A stretch of DNA of 54,072 nt, taken from assembly GCA_910577935.1 (NCBI GenBank), contig CAJTOT010000012.1:37488-91559 (forward strand), written 5' to 3'. A program made the translations under genes and the position numbers. The notes under the pieces are model-generated. The model saw nothing but the letters and a program-made list of their open reading frames with translations. It did not search any database and was not told the origin of the DNA. This stretch comes from an uncultured Hungatella sp. Lineage in GTDB: Bacteria > Bacillota > Clostridia > Lachnospirales > Lachnospiraceae. Of this stretch, positions 24,110-33,199 are shown piece by piece (within the stretch, counting starts at the first letter, position 1; the number at the start of each line of letters is the position of its first letter).

Positions 24110-25514
24110 ACAGAGTTTGTGGCTCCTGGGAGCCGGAGTTATATTGATCTGCGGGGGATGCGGCCGCCTTCGGTCAGACACGGCCACGTCAGACGAGAAT
24201 CAGCAGAGTCAGCTGTCCGCGGCGCCGGGGAGCGGTCAGGAAGCGCCGGGTCAGGGAGACGGAAGGGAAAATGTGCCGATGGCAGGCGGGGCGGGGGAGA
24301 ACACGCCGGAGCAGACAGGAGATATGACGGGAACGGGAACCGGGGCGCCGGATCTGCGGGAGCAGACATGGGCGTCGGAGGGGCCTGGGACGGAACAGAG
24401 GGGAGGAGAACAGGGCGCCCGGCAGAGAGGCGCGCAGCAGGGTGGCGCGGAAGGCATCGAGGAGCTGGTTGAGCAGCATCTTGCGGCCATGACCCTTGAG
24501 GAGAAGGTGGCGCAGCTGTTTATCGTTCTCCCCGAATCTCTTATTGACGGGGTGGACCATGTGACCGCGGCGGGAGAGACTACCAGGAAAGCCATCAGCG
24601 ATATCCCGGTGGGAGGTTTCATCTATCTCTCCGCCAATTTAAGGTCAGAGGAGCAGGTGAAAGCCATGTTGGGCAATACCCAGGCGTACAGCATGGAACG
24701 GGTGAGTCTGCCAATGTTTCTCTGTGTGGATGAGGAAGGCGGGTCCGTGGCCAGGATCGGCGGAACCGGAAAATTCCAGGTGCCTGTCATCGGCGACATG
24801 AGGGACATAGGGGAGACAAAAGATCCGGACAATGCCTATCAGGCAGGGGCGGAGATAGGGAGCTATCTTTCGAAGCTGGGATTTAACGTGGACTTTGCTC
24901 CCGTGGCGGATGTTCTGAGCAACCCGGATAACCAGGTGGTGAAACGCCGGTCCTTTGGAGAAGACCCGGAAACTGTGTCGCGGATGTGCCGTTCTCTGGC
25001 CGAGGGACTGCACAGCCGGGGCATTCTGAGCTGCTATAAGCATTTTCCGGGACACGGGGCGACGGCGGGGGATACCCACAAAGGGTACGCGTTCACCGAA
25101 AAAAATCTGGATGAGCTGAAGGCTTGTGAACTGGTTCCCTTTCAGGAGGCAGCCCTGGAGGGCGGCATACCGTTTATCATGATAGGGCATCTGTCGCTGC
25201 CGAATGTGATCGGGGACGACACTCCGGCCTCCCTCTCTTCTGTCATAATCACGGATCTTCTGCGGGAAGACATGGGATATGACGGAATCATCATAACCGA
25301 CGCCATGAACATGGGGGCTGTGGTGCAGCAGTATTCTTCGGCGGAAGGGGCGGTGAAGGCTCTGGAGGCAGGGGCGGATGTGATACTGATGCCTTCTGAT
25401 TTTAAGGCGGCCTACAAGGGGGTTCTTCAGGCTGTGGAAAGCGGGGGGTTATCACCGGAGAAGATCGATGAGTCCTTAAGGCGTATTCTTCGGGTAAAAT
25501 TAAACATGAAATAA
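24099..25514 (+). CDS. Glycoside hydrolase family 3 lipoprotein (beta-N-acetylhexosaminidase, NagZ-like)
   Basis: The lipoprotein signal ends ICGGC21. A Gly/Gln/Glu-rich spacer to about residue 125 is followed by the GH3 N-terminal barrel: MTLEEKVAQLF, LCVDEEGGSVARIG, KHFPGHGATAGDTHKGY (the His/Asp pair used as acid/base in NagZ enzymes), IGHLSLP and the nucleophile Asp in ITDAMNMGA. This subgroup removes GlcNAc from muropeptides or wall glycans. The start overlaps the end of the lectin-like gene by 11 bases and has no clear Shine-Dalgarno, so translation is probably coupled. As a lipoprotein it should act outside the membrane, unlike E. coli NagZ. Confidence 0.9.
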   Translation: MKIRQSLWLLGAGVILICGGCGRLRSDTATSDENQQSQLSAAPGSGQEAPGQGDGRENVPMAGGAGENTPEQTGDMTGTGTGAPDLREQTWASEGPGTEQRGGEQGARQRGAQQGGAEGIEELVEQHLAAMTLEEKVAQLFIVLPESLIDGVDHVTAAGETTRKAISDIPVGGFIYLSANLRSEEQVKAMLGNTQAYSMERVSLPMFLCVDEEGGSVARIGGTGKFQVPVIGDMRDIGETKDPDNAYQAGAEIGSYLSKLGFNVDFAPVADVLSNPDNQVVKRRSFGEDPETVSRMCRSLAEGLHSRGILSCYKHFPGHGATAGDTHKGYAFTEKNLDELKACELVPFQEAALEGGIPFIMIGHLSLPNVIGDDTPASLSSVIITDLLREDMGYDGIIITDAMNMGAVVQQYSSAEGAVKALEAGADVILMPSDFKAAYKGVLQAVESGGLSPEKIDESLRRILRVKLNMK

Positions 25515-25585
25515 ATCCGGCTTCTTTATGATCAATATCAGTTAGTTGGTCATCATCGGCTAAATGGATTTGTGAGGGAAGGTAT

Positions 25586-28500
25586 ATGAGAAAAAAACTG
25601 TTGTGGGAAATCTTGTCAGTCTTTTTTCTTCTGGCAGCAATTATCATTGTATTTCACCGGTATGCGACACAAAACAGAGAACGCATTGAGGAGAGGAACA
25701 AAACCTACGCGGCAGATTCTGCCCAGATTAAGGCGGACCAGATTGATAAGGAGCTGAGCAATGCGCTGAACCGGATCAACACCTATTCATTTTTTGTGGG
25801 AGAAGGTCTGAGCCAGCCGGTGGTTTCAGACGAGATGCTGAAAAATATCGAGGATAATTCTCTTTTTGACGCCGTGATGTTTGCGGATCTGGAAGGAACC
25901 GACCACGCGTCAGACGGACGGACCGCAGACGCGGGGGAACGAGAATTTTACATGAAGGGAATCAAGGGGGAAAGCGATATTACCATCATATTCGATCCCC
26001 ATTTTTCCGAGGAGACAATGGCGTGCTTCTATGCCCCCCTCCGCTTTAGGGGGGAGATCATAGGCGTGCTCAGGGGAGCGTTTCTGGCAGAGGAATACCT
26101 GCAGAATATGCTGTCCACCACCTATTTCGGGGAGGAGGCAGATGTCTTTCTGTGTACCCCGGAGGGAAGGGTGATCGCCGGCTCTGACCACCAGACCGGC
26201 GAGGGGGATCTGCTTGGCGAGCTGGTGGCGTCCGGGGTGATTGACAGCGGGACGGCCGCGGCGGCGGCGGATATTTTTAAGCACGGCGGAAGAGGCGCTT
26301 TCCTGTGCGCGGCGGACAGCAAAACCGACAATATCTGCGTCACATATCTGTCGGAGAATGATTTTGTCCTTGTGCAGACATTTCCCAAGAATGTCACACA
26401 GAACATGATCATGACGGAGAATCTTGTGGGAATCCGGCTGGAGTCCGTGCTCATCGGCCTGTTCGCGGTGTATATCGCAGCGCTTCTCATCCGCGCGGGA
26501 AAGAAGAAAAAGGCGCTGGAGAAGGAAAACAGGGAGATGGGATATATCACCGGCGGCGTCAGCACCTTGTTTAACCGCTTTACCATGGTTGATCTGGAGA
26601 AGAACACCTACCAATATCTGGCAGGGACAAAGCCGGAGAACAACGGCCTGGAGGTCAGCGGAAAATACGATGATTTAAAAAGACATCTGTGTTCTATTTT
26701 GCTGGAGGAGGAGGCGCGTCAGGAGTTTTCCCAGATAATTTCCAGGGAAAATATCATCGAAGCCTTGAAGGAGCGGGACGATATACGATATGAGTGCCAT
26801 GTGCTTCGGGGAGACCGGGCGGAATGGGAACACATGAATGTCATCTGCCTGGAGAGAAAGGACAAAAGGGCGGGCAAGGTTCTGTTTATCCGCCAGAATG
26901 TGACGGATATAAAAGAGAAGGAGCTGAAGATCCAGGCTGAGATGGCTCTTGCCAACCGGAAGGAGAGACAGTACCGGATCGCCATCGCCTCCAGCGCTTT
27001 CAGCACCTTTGAGTTCAACCTGACCAGGGATCTCATTGAAAATGATGTCACCCGGATGACAGGCGGAGAGCAGATGTCACTGCTGGAAAAATCAGGTCTG
27101 AAGGCGCCGTGCAGGGCTTCCGAGTACCTGGAGAGATGGAAGGAGTTTGTCCTGGAGGAGTCGCTGAAAATCTATGAACAGAGAGTCAATACCAGGTATT
27201 TGAAAGAGAGGTTTGAACAGGGAGACGCGGAGGTGGAGGTGGACTACTGGGCCGGCATCGGGGATGGGGAACCTGTGTGTGTCCGTCAGTCTTTTATCAT
27301 GACCCAGGACAATGACACAGGTGACATTATGGTCATGGCGGTGTCCAAGGAGATCACGGAGCAGGTGCGGAGGCAGAGGGAGCAGACCAAGGCTCTCCAG
27401 GACGCCCTCATGCAGGCCCAGCACGCCAACAAGGCGAAAACCACGTTCCTCTCCAACATGTCCCACGATATCCGCACGCCCATGAACGCAATCATCGGCT
27501 TTGCCACCATAGCGGTCAGCCATATCAACAACAAGGACCAGGTGAGGGACTGTCTCCAGAAGGTCCTGTCCTCCAGCAACCACCTGTTGAGTCTGATCAA
27601 CGATATTCTGGACATGAGCCGCATCGAGAGCGGAAAGGTGCAGATCAAGGAACAGGAGTGCAATATCTCCGAGCTGATGCACAACCTGGTCAGCATTATC
27701 CAGCCTCAGGTGAAGGCGAAGCAGCTGGAGCTGTTCATCGATACCTTTGACGTGGCCAACGAGGACGTGATAGCGGATTCCCTGAAGCTGAATCAGATCT
27801 TTATCAATCTCATGAGCAACGCTGTAAAGTACACGCCGGCAGGAGGAACGGTGTCCTTCAGGATCAGGCAGAAGACTACGTTCCGCCACGGCTACGGCGA
27901 TTATGTGTTTACCATCAAGGATAACGGCATCGGCATGTCCCAGGAGTTTGTGAAACATATTTTTGAGCCCTTTGAGAGGGAGAGCACGGCGACTCAGTCG
28001 GGAATTCAGGGCACGGGGCTTGGCATGGCCATCACGAAGAACATCGTGGAGATGATGAACGGAACCTTGAGCGTTGAGAGCGAGCTGGGCAAGGGAAGCG
28101 TATTTACAGTTGAACTCAGCCTGAAGCTCCAGGATGTGGAGAAGAACGCGGAGCAGCTGAAGGAGCTTGAGGGCCTGAGGGCTCTGGTTGTGGATGATGA
28201 TTTTCATGTCTGCGACAGTGTCAGCAAGATGCTCAAGGAGATCGGCCTGAGAGCCGAGTGGACCACGTCAGGCAGAGAGGCGGCGTACCGCGCCAAGCTC
28301 GCCCATGACGAGGGTGATTCCTATCACACCTATATCATCGACTGGCAGATGCCGGAGACAAGCGGTGTGGAGACGGCGAGAAAGATCCGGAGCATGGTGG
28401 GGGAGGAAGCCCCGATTATCATCCTGACGGCCTATGAGTGGTCGGATATCGAGGCGGAAGCCAGAGAGGCGGGAGTCACGGCCTTCTGCGCCAAGCCTCT

Positions 28501-28972
28501 GTTTATGTCAGACTTAAAGTCCGCCCTTCTGGCGGCATACAGCCCGTCGGAGGAGGAGACGAACGCGGCGCCCTGGACGCTGGAGGACTTCAGCGGCAGG
28601 AGGATTCTGCTGGTGGAGGATATTGAGCTGAACCGTGAGATCGCGGAGGTGATACTCACAGAAGCCGGGTTTGAGGTTGAGTGCGCCCCGGACGGAACGG
28701 ATGCGGTGGATATGGTGAAGAAATCCGAGGAATACTATTATGACGCGGTTTTGATGGATGTGCAGATGCCCATCATGGACGGATACGAGGCCACGAGAAC
28801 CATCAGGGCCCTTCCCAGGGATGATGTGAAGGGCCTTCCCATCATTGCCATGACCGCCAACGCGCTGGAGGAGGACAAGGAGGCGGCTCTGAAAAACGGC
28901 ATGGACGCCCACATCTCAAAACCTCTGAACATGGATATTTTTATAGAGGTTCTGGGACGGTTTGTCAGATAG
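25586..28972 (+). CDS. Hybrid sensor histidine kinase: dCache-like sensor, HisKA, HATPase, two receiver domains
   Basis: Two membrane helices (residues 6-26 and about 285-305) flank an outside region of about 250 residues with a Cache-like pattern (FDAVMFADLEG, REFYMKGIKG, APLRFRGEIIGVLRG). Inside are a PAS-like region, HisKA with H627 in SHDIRTP, the N box (NLMSNAVKYTPAGG), G boxes (DNGIGM, GTGLGMAITK), and two receivers with phospho-acceptors D919 (YIIDWQMP) and D1058 (VLMDVQMP), each with the conserved Thr and Lys. All catalytic residues are present. No output domain and no partner response regulator are nearby. GAGGGAAGG precedes the ATG. It follows the envelope cluster after 71 bases and might be co-transcribed. 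Confidence 0.93.
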   Translation: MRKKLLWEILSVFFLLAAIIIVFHRYATQNRERIEERNKTYAADSAQIKADQIDKELSNALNRINTYSFFVGEGLSQPVVSDEMLKNIEDNSLFDAVMFADLEGTDHASDGRTADAGEREFYMKGIKGESDITIIFDPHFSEETMACFYAPLRFRGEIIGVLRGAFLAEEYLQNMLSTTYFGEEADVFLCTPEGRVIAGSDHQTGEGDLLGELVASGVIDSGTAAAAADIFKHGGRGAFLCAADSKTDNICVTYLSENDFVLVQTFPKNVTQNMIMTENLVGIRLESVLIGLFAVYIAALLIRAGKKKKALEKENREMGYITGGVSTLFNRFTMVDLEKNTYQYLAGTKPENNGLEVSGKYDDLKRHLCSILLEEEARQEFSQIISRENIIEALKERDDIRYECHVLRGDRAEWEHMNVICLERKDKRAGKVLFIRQNVTDIKEKELKIQAEMALANRKERQYRIAIASSAFSTFEFNLTRDLIENDVTRMTGGEQMSLLEKSGLKAPCRASEYLERWKEFVLEESLKIYEQRVNTRYLKERFEQGDAEVEVDYWAGIGDGEPVCVRQSFIMTQDNDTGDIMVMAVSKEITEQVRRQREQTKALQDALMQAQHANKAKTTFLSNMSHDIRTPMNAIIGFATIAVSHINNKDQVRDCLQKVLSSSNHLLSLINDILDMSRIESGKVQIKEQECNISELMHNLVSIIQPQVKAKQLELFIDTFDVANEDVIADSLKLNQIFINLMSNAVKYTPAGGTVSFRIRQKTTFRHGYGDYVFTIKDNGIGMSQEFVKHIFEPFERESTATQSGIQGTGLGMAITKNIVEMMNGTLSVESELGKGSVFTVELSLKLQDVEKNAEQLKELEGLRALVVDDDFHVCDSVSKMLKEIGLRAEWTTSGREAAYRAKLAHDEGDSYHTYIIDWQMPETSGVETARKIRSMVGEEAPIIILTAYEWSDIEAEAREAGVTAFCAKPLFMSDLKSALLAAYSPSEEETNAAPWTLEDFSGRRILLVEDIELNREIAEVILTEAGFEVECAPDGTDAVDMVKKSEEYYYDAVLMDVQMPIMDGYEATRTIRALPRDDVKGLPIIAMTANALEEDKEAALKNGMDAHISKPLNMDIFIEVLGRFVR

Positions 28973-28973
28973 C

Positions 28974-29045
28974 TGTCACATTGCAGACAGAAGCCGCGTG
29001 TGACGGTTCGGGGAGAGTGGAACTGCTGCGGCCCCGTGAACCGTA
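28974..29045. repeat. Imperfect inverted repeat, possible relative of the structured repeat
   Basis: ACGGTTCGGGG (29003-29013) pairs with CCCCGTGAACCGT (29032-29044) with a 2-base bulge; the end GTGAACCGTAAC resembles the GTGAACAGTAAC end of the repeat at 21074-21110. The rest of 28973-29180 holds a TATAAT at 29092-29097, but no well-spaced -35. Confidence 0.4.
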
Positions 29046-29180
29046 ACAAATATTTCAGGAAAAACTTGTGGTAAACTTAAGAATTGAGAAATATAATATA
29101 GATAAGGACTTTTCGGCACGGGTAAGGATTTTTCGGCGGAGGAAGCCGGGCCGGAGAGATTTGCGGGGAGGGGAGACATT

Positions 29181-30191
29181 TTGACTATCAGAGAATCCAT
29201 GGAGCAGCTGGAGGAGCAGTACTTGAGCCCCTATGCTGCCCTGAGCAGAAATACGTTGGGGAGGGACAAGCCGGAGGCGCTGTGCGATATCCGGCCCGAG
29301 TATCAGAGGGACAGAGACAGGATTCTGCACTGCAAGTCCTTTCGCAGGCTGAAGCACAAGACTCAGGTGTTTCTGGCGCCGGAGGGGGACCACTATCGGA
29401 CCAGGCTGACCCACACGCTGGAGGTGTCTCAGATTGCCAGAACCATCGCCAAGTCGCTCAGGCTCAATGAGAGTCTGACAGAGGCCATCGCCCTGGGCCA
29501 TGATCTGGGCCATACGCCTTTCGGGCACTCGGGGGAGGCGATTCTTAACCAGCTCTGCGGGGACGGCTTTGCCCACTATCAGCAGAGCGTCCGGGTGGTG
29601 GAGGTGCTTGAGAAGAACGGCGAAGGGCTGAATCTGACGAAGGAGGTCAGAGACGGCATCTTAAATCACAGGACCTGCGGTCATCCTTCCACCCTGGAGG
29701 GCTGCATCGTGCGTCTCTCCGACAAGATTGCCTACATCAACCACGATATCGACGACGCCATACGGGCAAAGATCTTTGCGGAGAGGGATCTGCCCTCCAG
29801 GTACACGGATATTCTGGGACACAGCGTAAGAGAGAGGCTGAACACCATGATACACGATATCATCGTGAACAGTCTGGGAAAGTCTGAGATCGTCATGTCT
29901 GCAGAGAAGGAGACGGCCATGAAGGAGCTGCGGTCTTGGATGTTCGCCCATGTGTACAGCGGCAGCGTGGCGAAGGAGGAGGAGGGCAAGGCCCAGAGAA
30001 TGCTGGAATTTCTCTATGATTATTATATGGAACACACAGACGCCCTTCCCCAGGAGTATCTGGAGCTGATGGAGCGCAGGGGGGAGAAGCGGGAGCGGAT
30101 CGTGTGCGACTATGTGGCGGGGATGAGCGACCGATACGCCATCGATATGTTTGAGCAGCTGTTTGTGCCCAAGTCGTGGAAGGCGGTGTGA
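29181..30191 (+). CDS. dgt: dGTP triphosphohydrolase-like HD protein
   Basis: Dgt-family enzymes cleave dNTPs to nucleosides and triphosphate and help control the dNTP pool. The HD-domain residues are seen: His in RLTHTLEV, His-Asp in LGHDLGHTPFGH and the distal Asp in KIAYINHDIDDA. The start is TTG at 29181: AGGGGAG lies 5 bases before it and MTIRESMEQ-type N-termini are usual in the family; the ATG at 29199 would remove them. 336 aa is normal for the Firmicutes form. It is the first gene of a run to dnaG and rpoD. Confidence 0.92.
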   Translation: MTIRESMEQLEEQYLSPYAALSRNTLGRDKPEALCDIRPEYQRDRDRILHCKSFRRLKHKTQVFLAPEGDHYRTRLTHTLEVSQIARTIAKSLRLNESLTEAIALGHDLGHTPFGHSGEAILNQLCGDGFAHYQQSVRVVEVLEKNGEGLNLTKEVRDGILNHRTCGHPSTLEGCIVRLSDKIAYINHDIDDAIRAKIFAERDLPSRYTDILGHSVRERLNTMIHDIIVNSLGKSEIVMSAEKETAMKELRSWMFAHVYSGSVAKEEEGKAQRMLEFLYDYYMEHTDALPQEYLELMERRGEKRERIVCDYVAGMSDRYAIDMFEQLFVPKSWKAV

Positions 30192-30216
30192 CAGACGAGA
30201 GAGGAGGCGGGACTTC

Positions 30217-31986
30217 ATGTTTTATCCGGAAGAGATCGTGGAGGAAGTGAGGACGAAAAATGACATTGTGGACGTGATTTCGGGGTATGTGAAGCTGCAG
30301 AAAAAGGGGAGCAGCTATTTTGGGCTGTGTCCCTTTCACAACGAGAAATCCCCGTCATTTTCCGTGTCCCCCGGCAAACAGATGTATTACTGTTTCGGGT
30401 GCGGGGCAGGGGGCAATGCCATCACGTTTCTCATGGAATATGAAAATTATTCCTTCGTCGAGGCTCTTAAAGCGCTGGCAGACCGGGCGGGGGTAGCCCT
30501 GCCCCAGGCGGATATGTCCAAGGAGGCCAGAGCCCAGGCGGACCTCCGGGCGGAGCTTCTCAAGATCAACAAGCTGGCGGCCAGTTATTTTTACTATCAG
30601 CTAAAGCAGCCCCAGGGAAAGCCCGGATATGACTATCTGAGGAACAGGCAGCTTGGGGATGACACTATCCGGCGGTTCGGGCTGGGCTTCGCCAACAAGA
30701 CAGGAGACGATTTGTACCGGTATCTGAAAGGCAGGGGCTACAGCGATGGGATTCTCAAGGAGACCGGCCTGGTGAGCATTGAGGAGAGGGGAACTCACGA
30801 CAAGTTCTGGAACCGGGTTATGTTTCCCATCATGGACGTGAACAACCGGGTTATCGGTTTCGGGGGACGGGTTATGGGGGACGGCGCGCCCAAATACTTA
30901 AATTCACCGGAGACCAGGCTTTTTGACAAGAGCCGGAACCTGTACGGCCTCAACTACGCCAGGACCTCAAGGGAAAAATACATGCTGATCTGCGAGGGGT
31001 ATATGGATGTCATCGCCATGCATCAGGCGGGGTTTACCAACGCGGTGGCCTCCCTTGGGACAGCCTTCACCCTCCGGCACGCCTCCCTGATCAAAAGGTA
31101 CACGGACCAGGTGATTCTCACCTACGACAGCGACGGGGCAGGGGTGAAAGCGGCCCTCCGGGCAATTCCCATTCTCAAGGAGGCAGGGGTTTCCGCCAAG
31201 GTGCTGAACATGGAACCCTGCAAGGACCCGGACGAGTTTATAAAGAATCTGGGACCGGAGGCGTTCGGGGAGAGAATCGCACAGGCGAAAAACAGTTTCC
31301 TGTTTGAGATCGACGTGATGAAAAGGGAGTTCAACCTGGAGGACCCGGAGCAGAAGACCCGGTTTTACAACCGCGTGGCAGGAAAACTTCTGGAATTTCC
31401 GGAGGCCCTGGAGAGGGACAACTATGTCCAGGCCGTTGCCAGGGAACATTTTATCAATTATCAGGATTTAAAACAGCTGGTGAACCGCTTGGGGAGCAGG
31501 CTGGGGCCGGCGGTTCGGATGGAGGCGCAGCCGGGCGCTTCTTCCCGCCGGGAGAAGAAGAGGGAGAAGGAGGACGGGATAAAAAGGTCACAGAGGCTTC
31601 TTCTCACCTGGCTTATTGAAAATCCCGGCCTTTTTGACAAGATTCAGGGGATCATCACACCGGAAGATTTCAGGGAGGAGCTGTACCATCAGGTGGCGCA
31701 GATGGTCTTTGACAGTCACGCCAGGGGGGAAGTGAACCCTGCCGGGATACTGAACCATTTTATCAATGACGAGGAGCAGTACAAGACGGTGGCCGGGCTG
31801 TTTCACGCGGAGCTTGGAGAGTCTCTGAGCAATGAGGAACAGAAGAAGGCATTTTCGGAGACGGTTCTGAAGGTGAAGAAGAACAGTCTGGATGAAGCCA
31901 GCAGAAACGCCGCGGATATCGCGGAGCTGCAGGAGATCATCAAAGCGCAGAGCGCCTTAAAGACACTGAATATTTCCATTGATTAG
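30217..31986 (+). CDS. dnaG: DNA primase
   Basis: DnaG makes RNA primers at the replication fork. Seen: the N-terminal zinc finger (CPFHNEKSPSFSVSP, then YCFGCGAGG), the RNA polymerase core with the EGYMDV Toprim Glu and YDSDGAG Asp residues, and a C-terminal helicase-interaction region. 589 aa. A longer in-frame extension exists upstream, but GAGGAGG just before the ATG at 30217 and the MFYPEEIVEEV start decide the position. Followed 39 bases later by rpoD, the usual macromolecular synthesis pair (without rpsU here). Confidence 0.97.
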   Translation: MFYPEEIVEEVRTKNDIVDVISGYVKLQKKGSSYFGLCPFHNEKSPSFSVSPGKQMYYCFGCGAGGNAITFLMEYENYSFVEALKALADRAGVALPQADMSKEARAQADLRAELLKINKLAASYFYYQLKQPQGKPGYDYLRNRQLGDDTIRRFGLGFANKTGDDLYRYLKGRGYSDGILKETGLVSIEERGTHDKFWNRVMFPIMDVNNRVIGFGGRVMGDGAPKYLNSPETRLFDKSRNLYGLNYARTSREKYMLICEGYMDVIAMHQAGFTNAVASLGTAFTLRHASLIKRYTDQVILTYDSDGAGVKAALRAIPILKEAGVSAKVLNMEPCKDPDEFIKNLGPEAFGERIAQAKNSFLFEIDVMKREFNLEDPEQKTRFYNRVAGKLLEFPEALERDNYVQAVAREHFINYQDLKQLVNRLGSRLGPAVRMEAQPGASSRREKKREKEDGIKRSQRLLLTWLIENPGLFDKIQGIITPEDFREELYHQVAQMVFDSHARGEVNPAGILNHFINDEEQYKTVAGLFHAELGESLSNEEQKKAFSETVLKVKKNSLDEASRNAADIAELQEIIKAQSALKTLNISID

Positions 31987-32025
31987 GGCAACACTATAGG
32001 GAAGAGTACGGAAAGGTTGGACCAT

Positions 32026-33153
32026 ATGGACGAGAAGACATTGGGATTTGACGAAAAACTTGTAATGCTGCTGGCCGAAGCGAAAAAGAAGAGAAATGTT
32101 CTTGAGAACAGGGAAGTGCTGGACTTCTTTTCCGGGGAGATTTTAGACGCGGACAAGCTGGACAAAATCTATGATTTTCTGGAAGCCAACAAAGTAGATG
32201 TCCTGAGGTTGGGAGAGGAGACTGAGATCGACGAGGACCTTTTCGCGGAAGACGAGATTGATCTGGATCAGGAGGAAGAGATTGATCTGGAGAAGATAGA
32301 TTTGTCGGCGCCGGAGGGCGTGGGAACCGAGGACCCGGTGCGGATGTATCTGAAGGAGATCGGAAAGATCCCCCTGCTGTCTCTGGAGGAGGAGACGCGG
32401 CTGGCAAAGCGGATCGAGATGGGGGACGAGGAGGCCAAGAGCGCTCTCGCCGAGGCCAATCTCCGTCTGGTAGTCAGCATCGCCAAGCGGTACGCAGGGC
32501 GCGGAATGCAGTTTCTGGATCTGATCCAGGAGGGGAATCTGGGGCTTATCAAGGCGGTGGAAAAATTCGACTACACCAAGGGCTACAAGTTCAGCACCTA
32601 CGCCACCTGGTGGATTCGCCAGGCCATCACCAGAGCCATCGCGGATCAGGCCAGAACCATCCGCATACCGGTTCATATGGTGGAGACCATCAACCGCCTT
32701 ATCCGGGTATCCAGGCAGCTTCTCCAGGAATTGGGGCGGGAGCCTCAGCCGGAGGAGATCGCGGCCCGGGTGGATATGCCTGTGGAGCGGGTCAGGGAAG
32801 TCATGAAGATATCCCAGGAGCCGGTCTCTCTGGAGACGCCCATCGGCGAGGAGGAGGACAGCCATCTGGGGGACTTTATTCAGGACGAGCATGTGATGGT
32901 GCCGGCGGAGGCAGCGGCGTTTACCCTGCTCCACGAGCAGCTGATGGAGGTGCTGGAGACTCTGACGGAGAGGGAACAGAAGGTGCTGAAGCTGCGGTTC
33001 GGTCTGGAGGACGGACGCCCCAGAACTCTGGAGGAGGTAGGTAGGGAGTTCAACGTGACAAGAGAGCGGATCAGGCAGATCGAGGCAAAGGCGCTGAGAA
33101 AGCTCCGCCACCCGAGCAGAAGCAAAAAACTGAAGGATTATCTGGACGAGTGA
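32026..33153 (+). CDS. rpoD: RNA polymerase primary sigma factor RpoD (SigA)
   Basis: The housekeeping sigma factor. An acidic region 1.1 is followed by region 1.2 (DPVRMYLKEIG), region 2 (EANLRLVVSIAKRY, FLDLIQEGN, YKFSTYATWWIRQAI), region 3 and region 4 (RFGLEDGRPRTLEEVG, VTRERIRQIEAKALRKLR). 375 aa, normal for a Firmicutes SigA. The ATG at 32026 has GAAAGG nine bases upstream; an upstream TTG at 32017 is less likely. It explains the -35/-10 promoters called in this window. Confidence 0.98.
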   Translation: MDEKTLGFDEKLVMLLAEAKKKRNVLENREVLDFFSGEILDADKLDKIYDFLEANKVDVLRLGEETEIDEDLFAEDEIDLDQEEEIDLEKIDLSAPEGVGTEDPVRMYLKEIGKIPLLSLEEETRLAKRIEMGDEEAKSALAEANLRLVVSIAKRYAGRGMQFLDLIQEGNLGLIKAVEKFDYTKGYKFSTYATWWIRQAITRAIADQARTIRIPVHMVETINRLIRVSRQLLQELGREPQPEEIAARVDMPVERVREVMKISQEPVSLETPIGEEEDSHLGDFIQDEHVMVPAEAAAFTLLHEQLMEVLETLTEREQKVLKLRFGLEDGRPRTLEEVGREFNVTRERIRQIEAKALRKLRHPSRSKKLKDYLDE

Positions 33154-33199
33154 CGGAGGAACAGGCGGGATTAACCGGGCAGACAGGAGAAAACTGGAG

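Noticed and set aside
27092..28207. 371-codon minus-strand frame within the histidine kinase
   Set aside because: Antisense shadow; the kinase frame is complete with all motifs.
29066..29097. Promoter for dgt (TTGTGG ... TATAAT)
   Set aside because: Spacing is 20 bases, too long for confidence, although the TATAAT itself is perfect.
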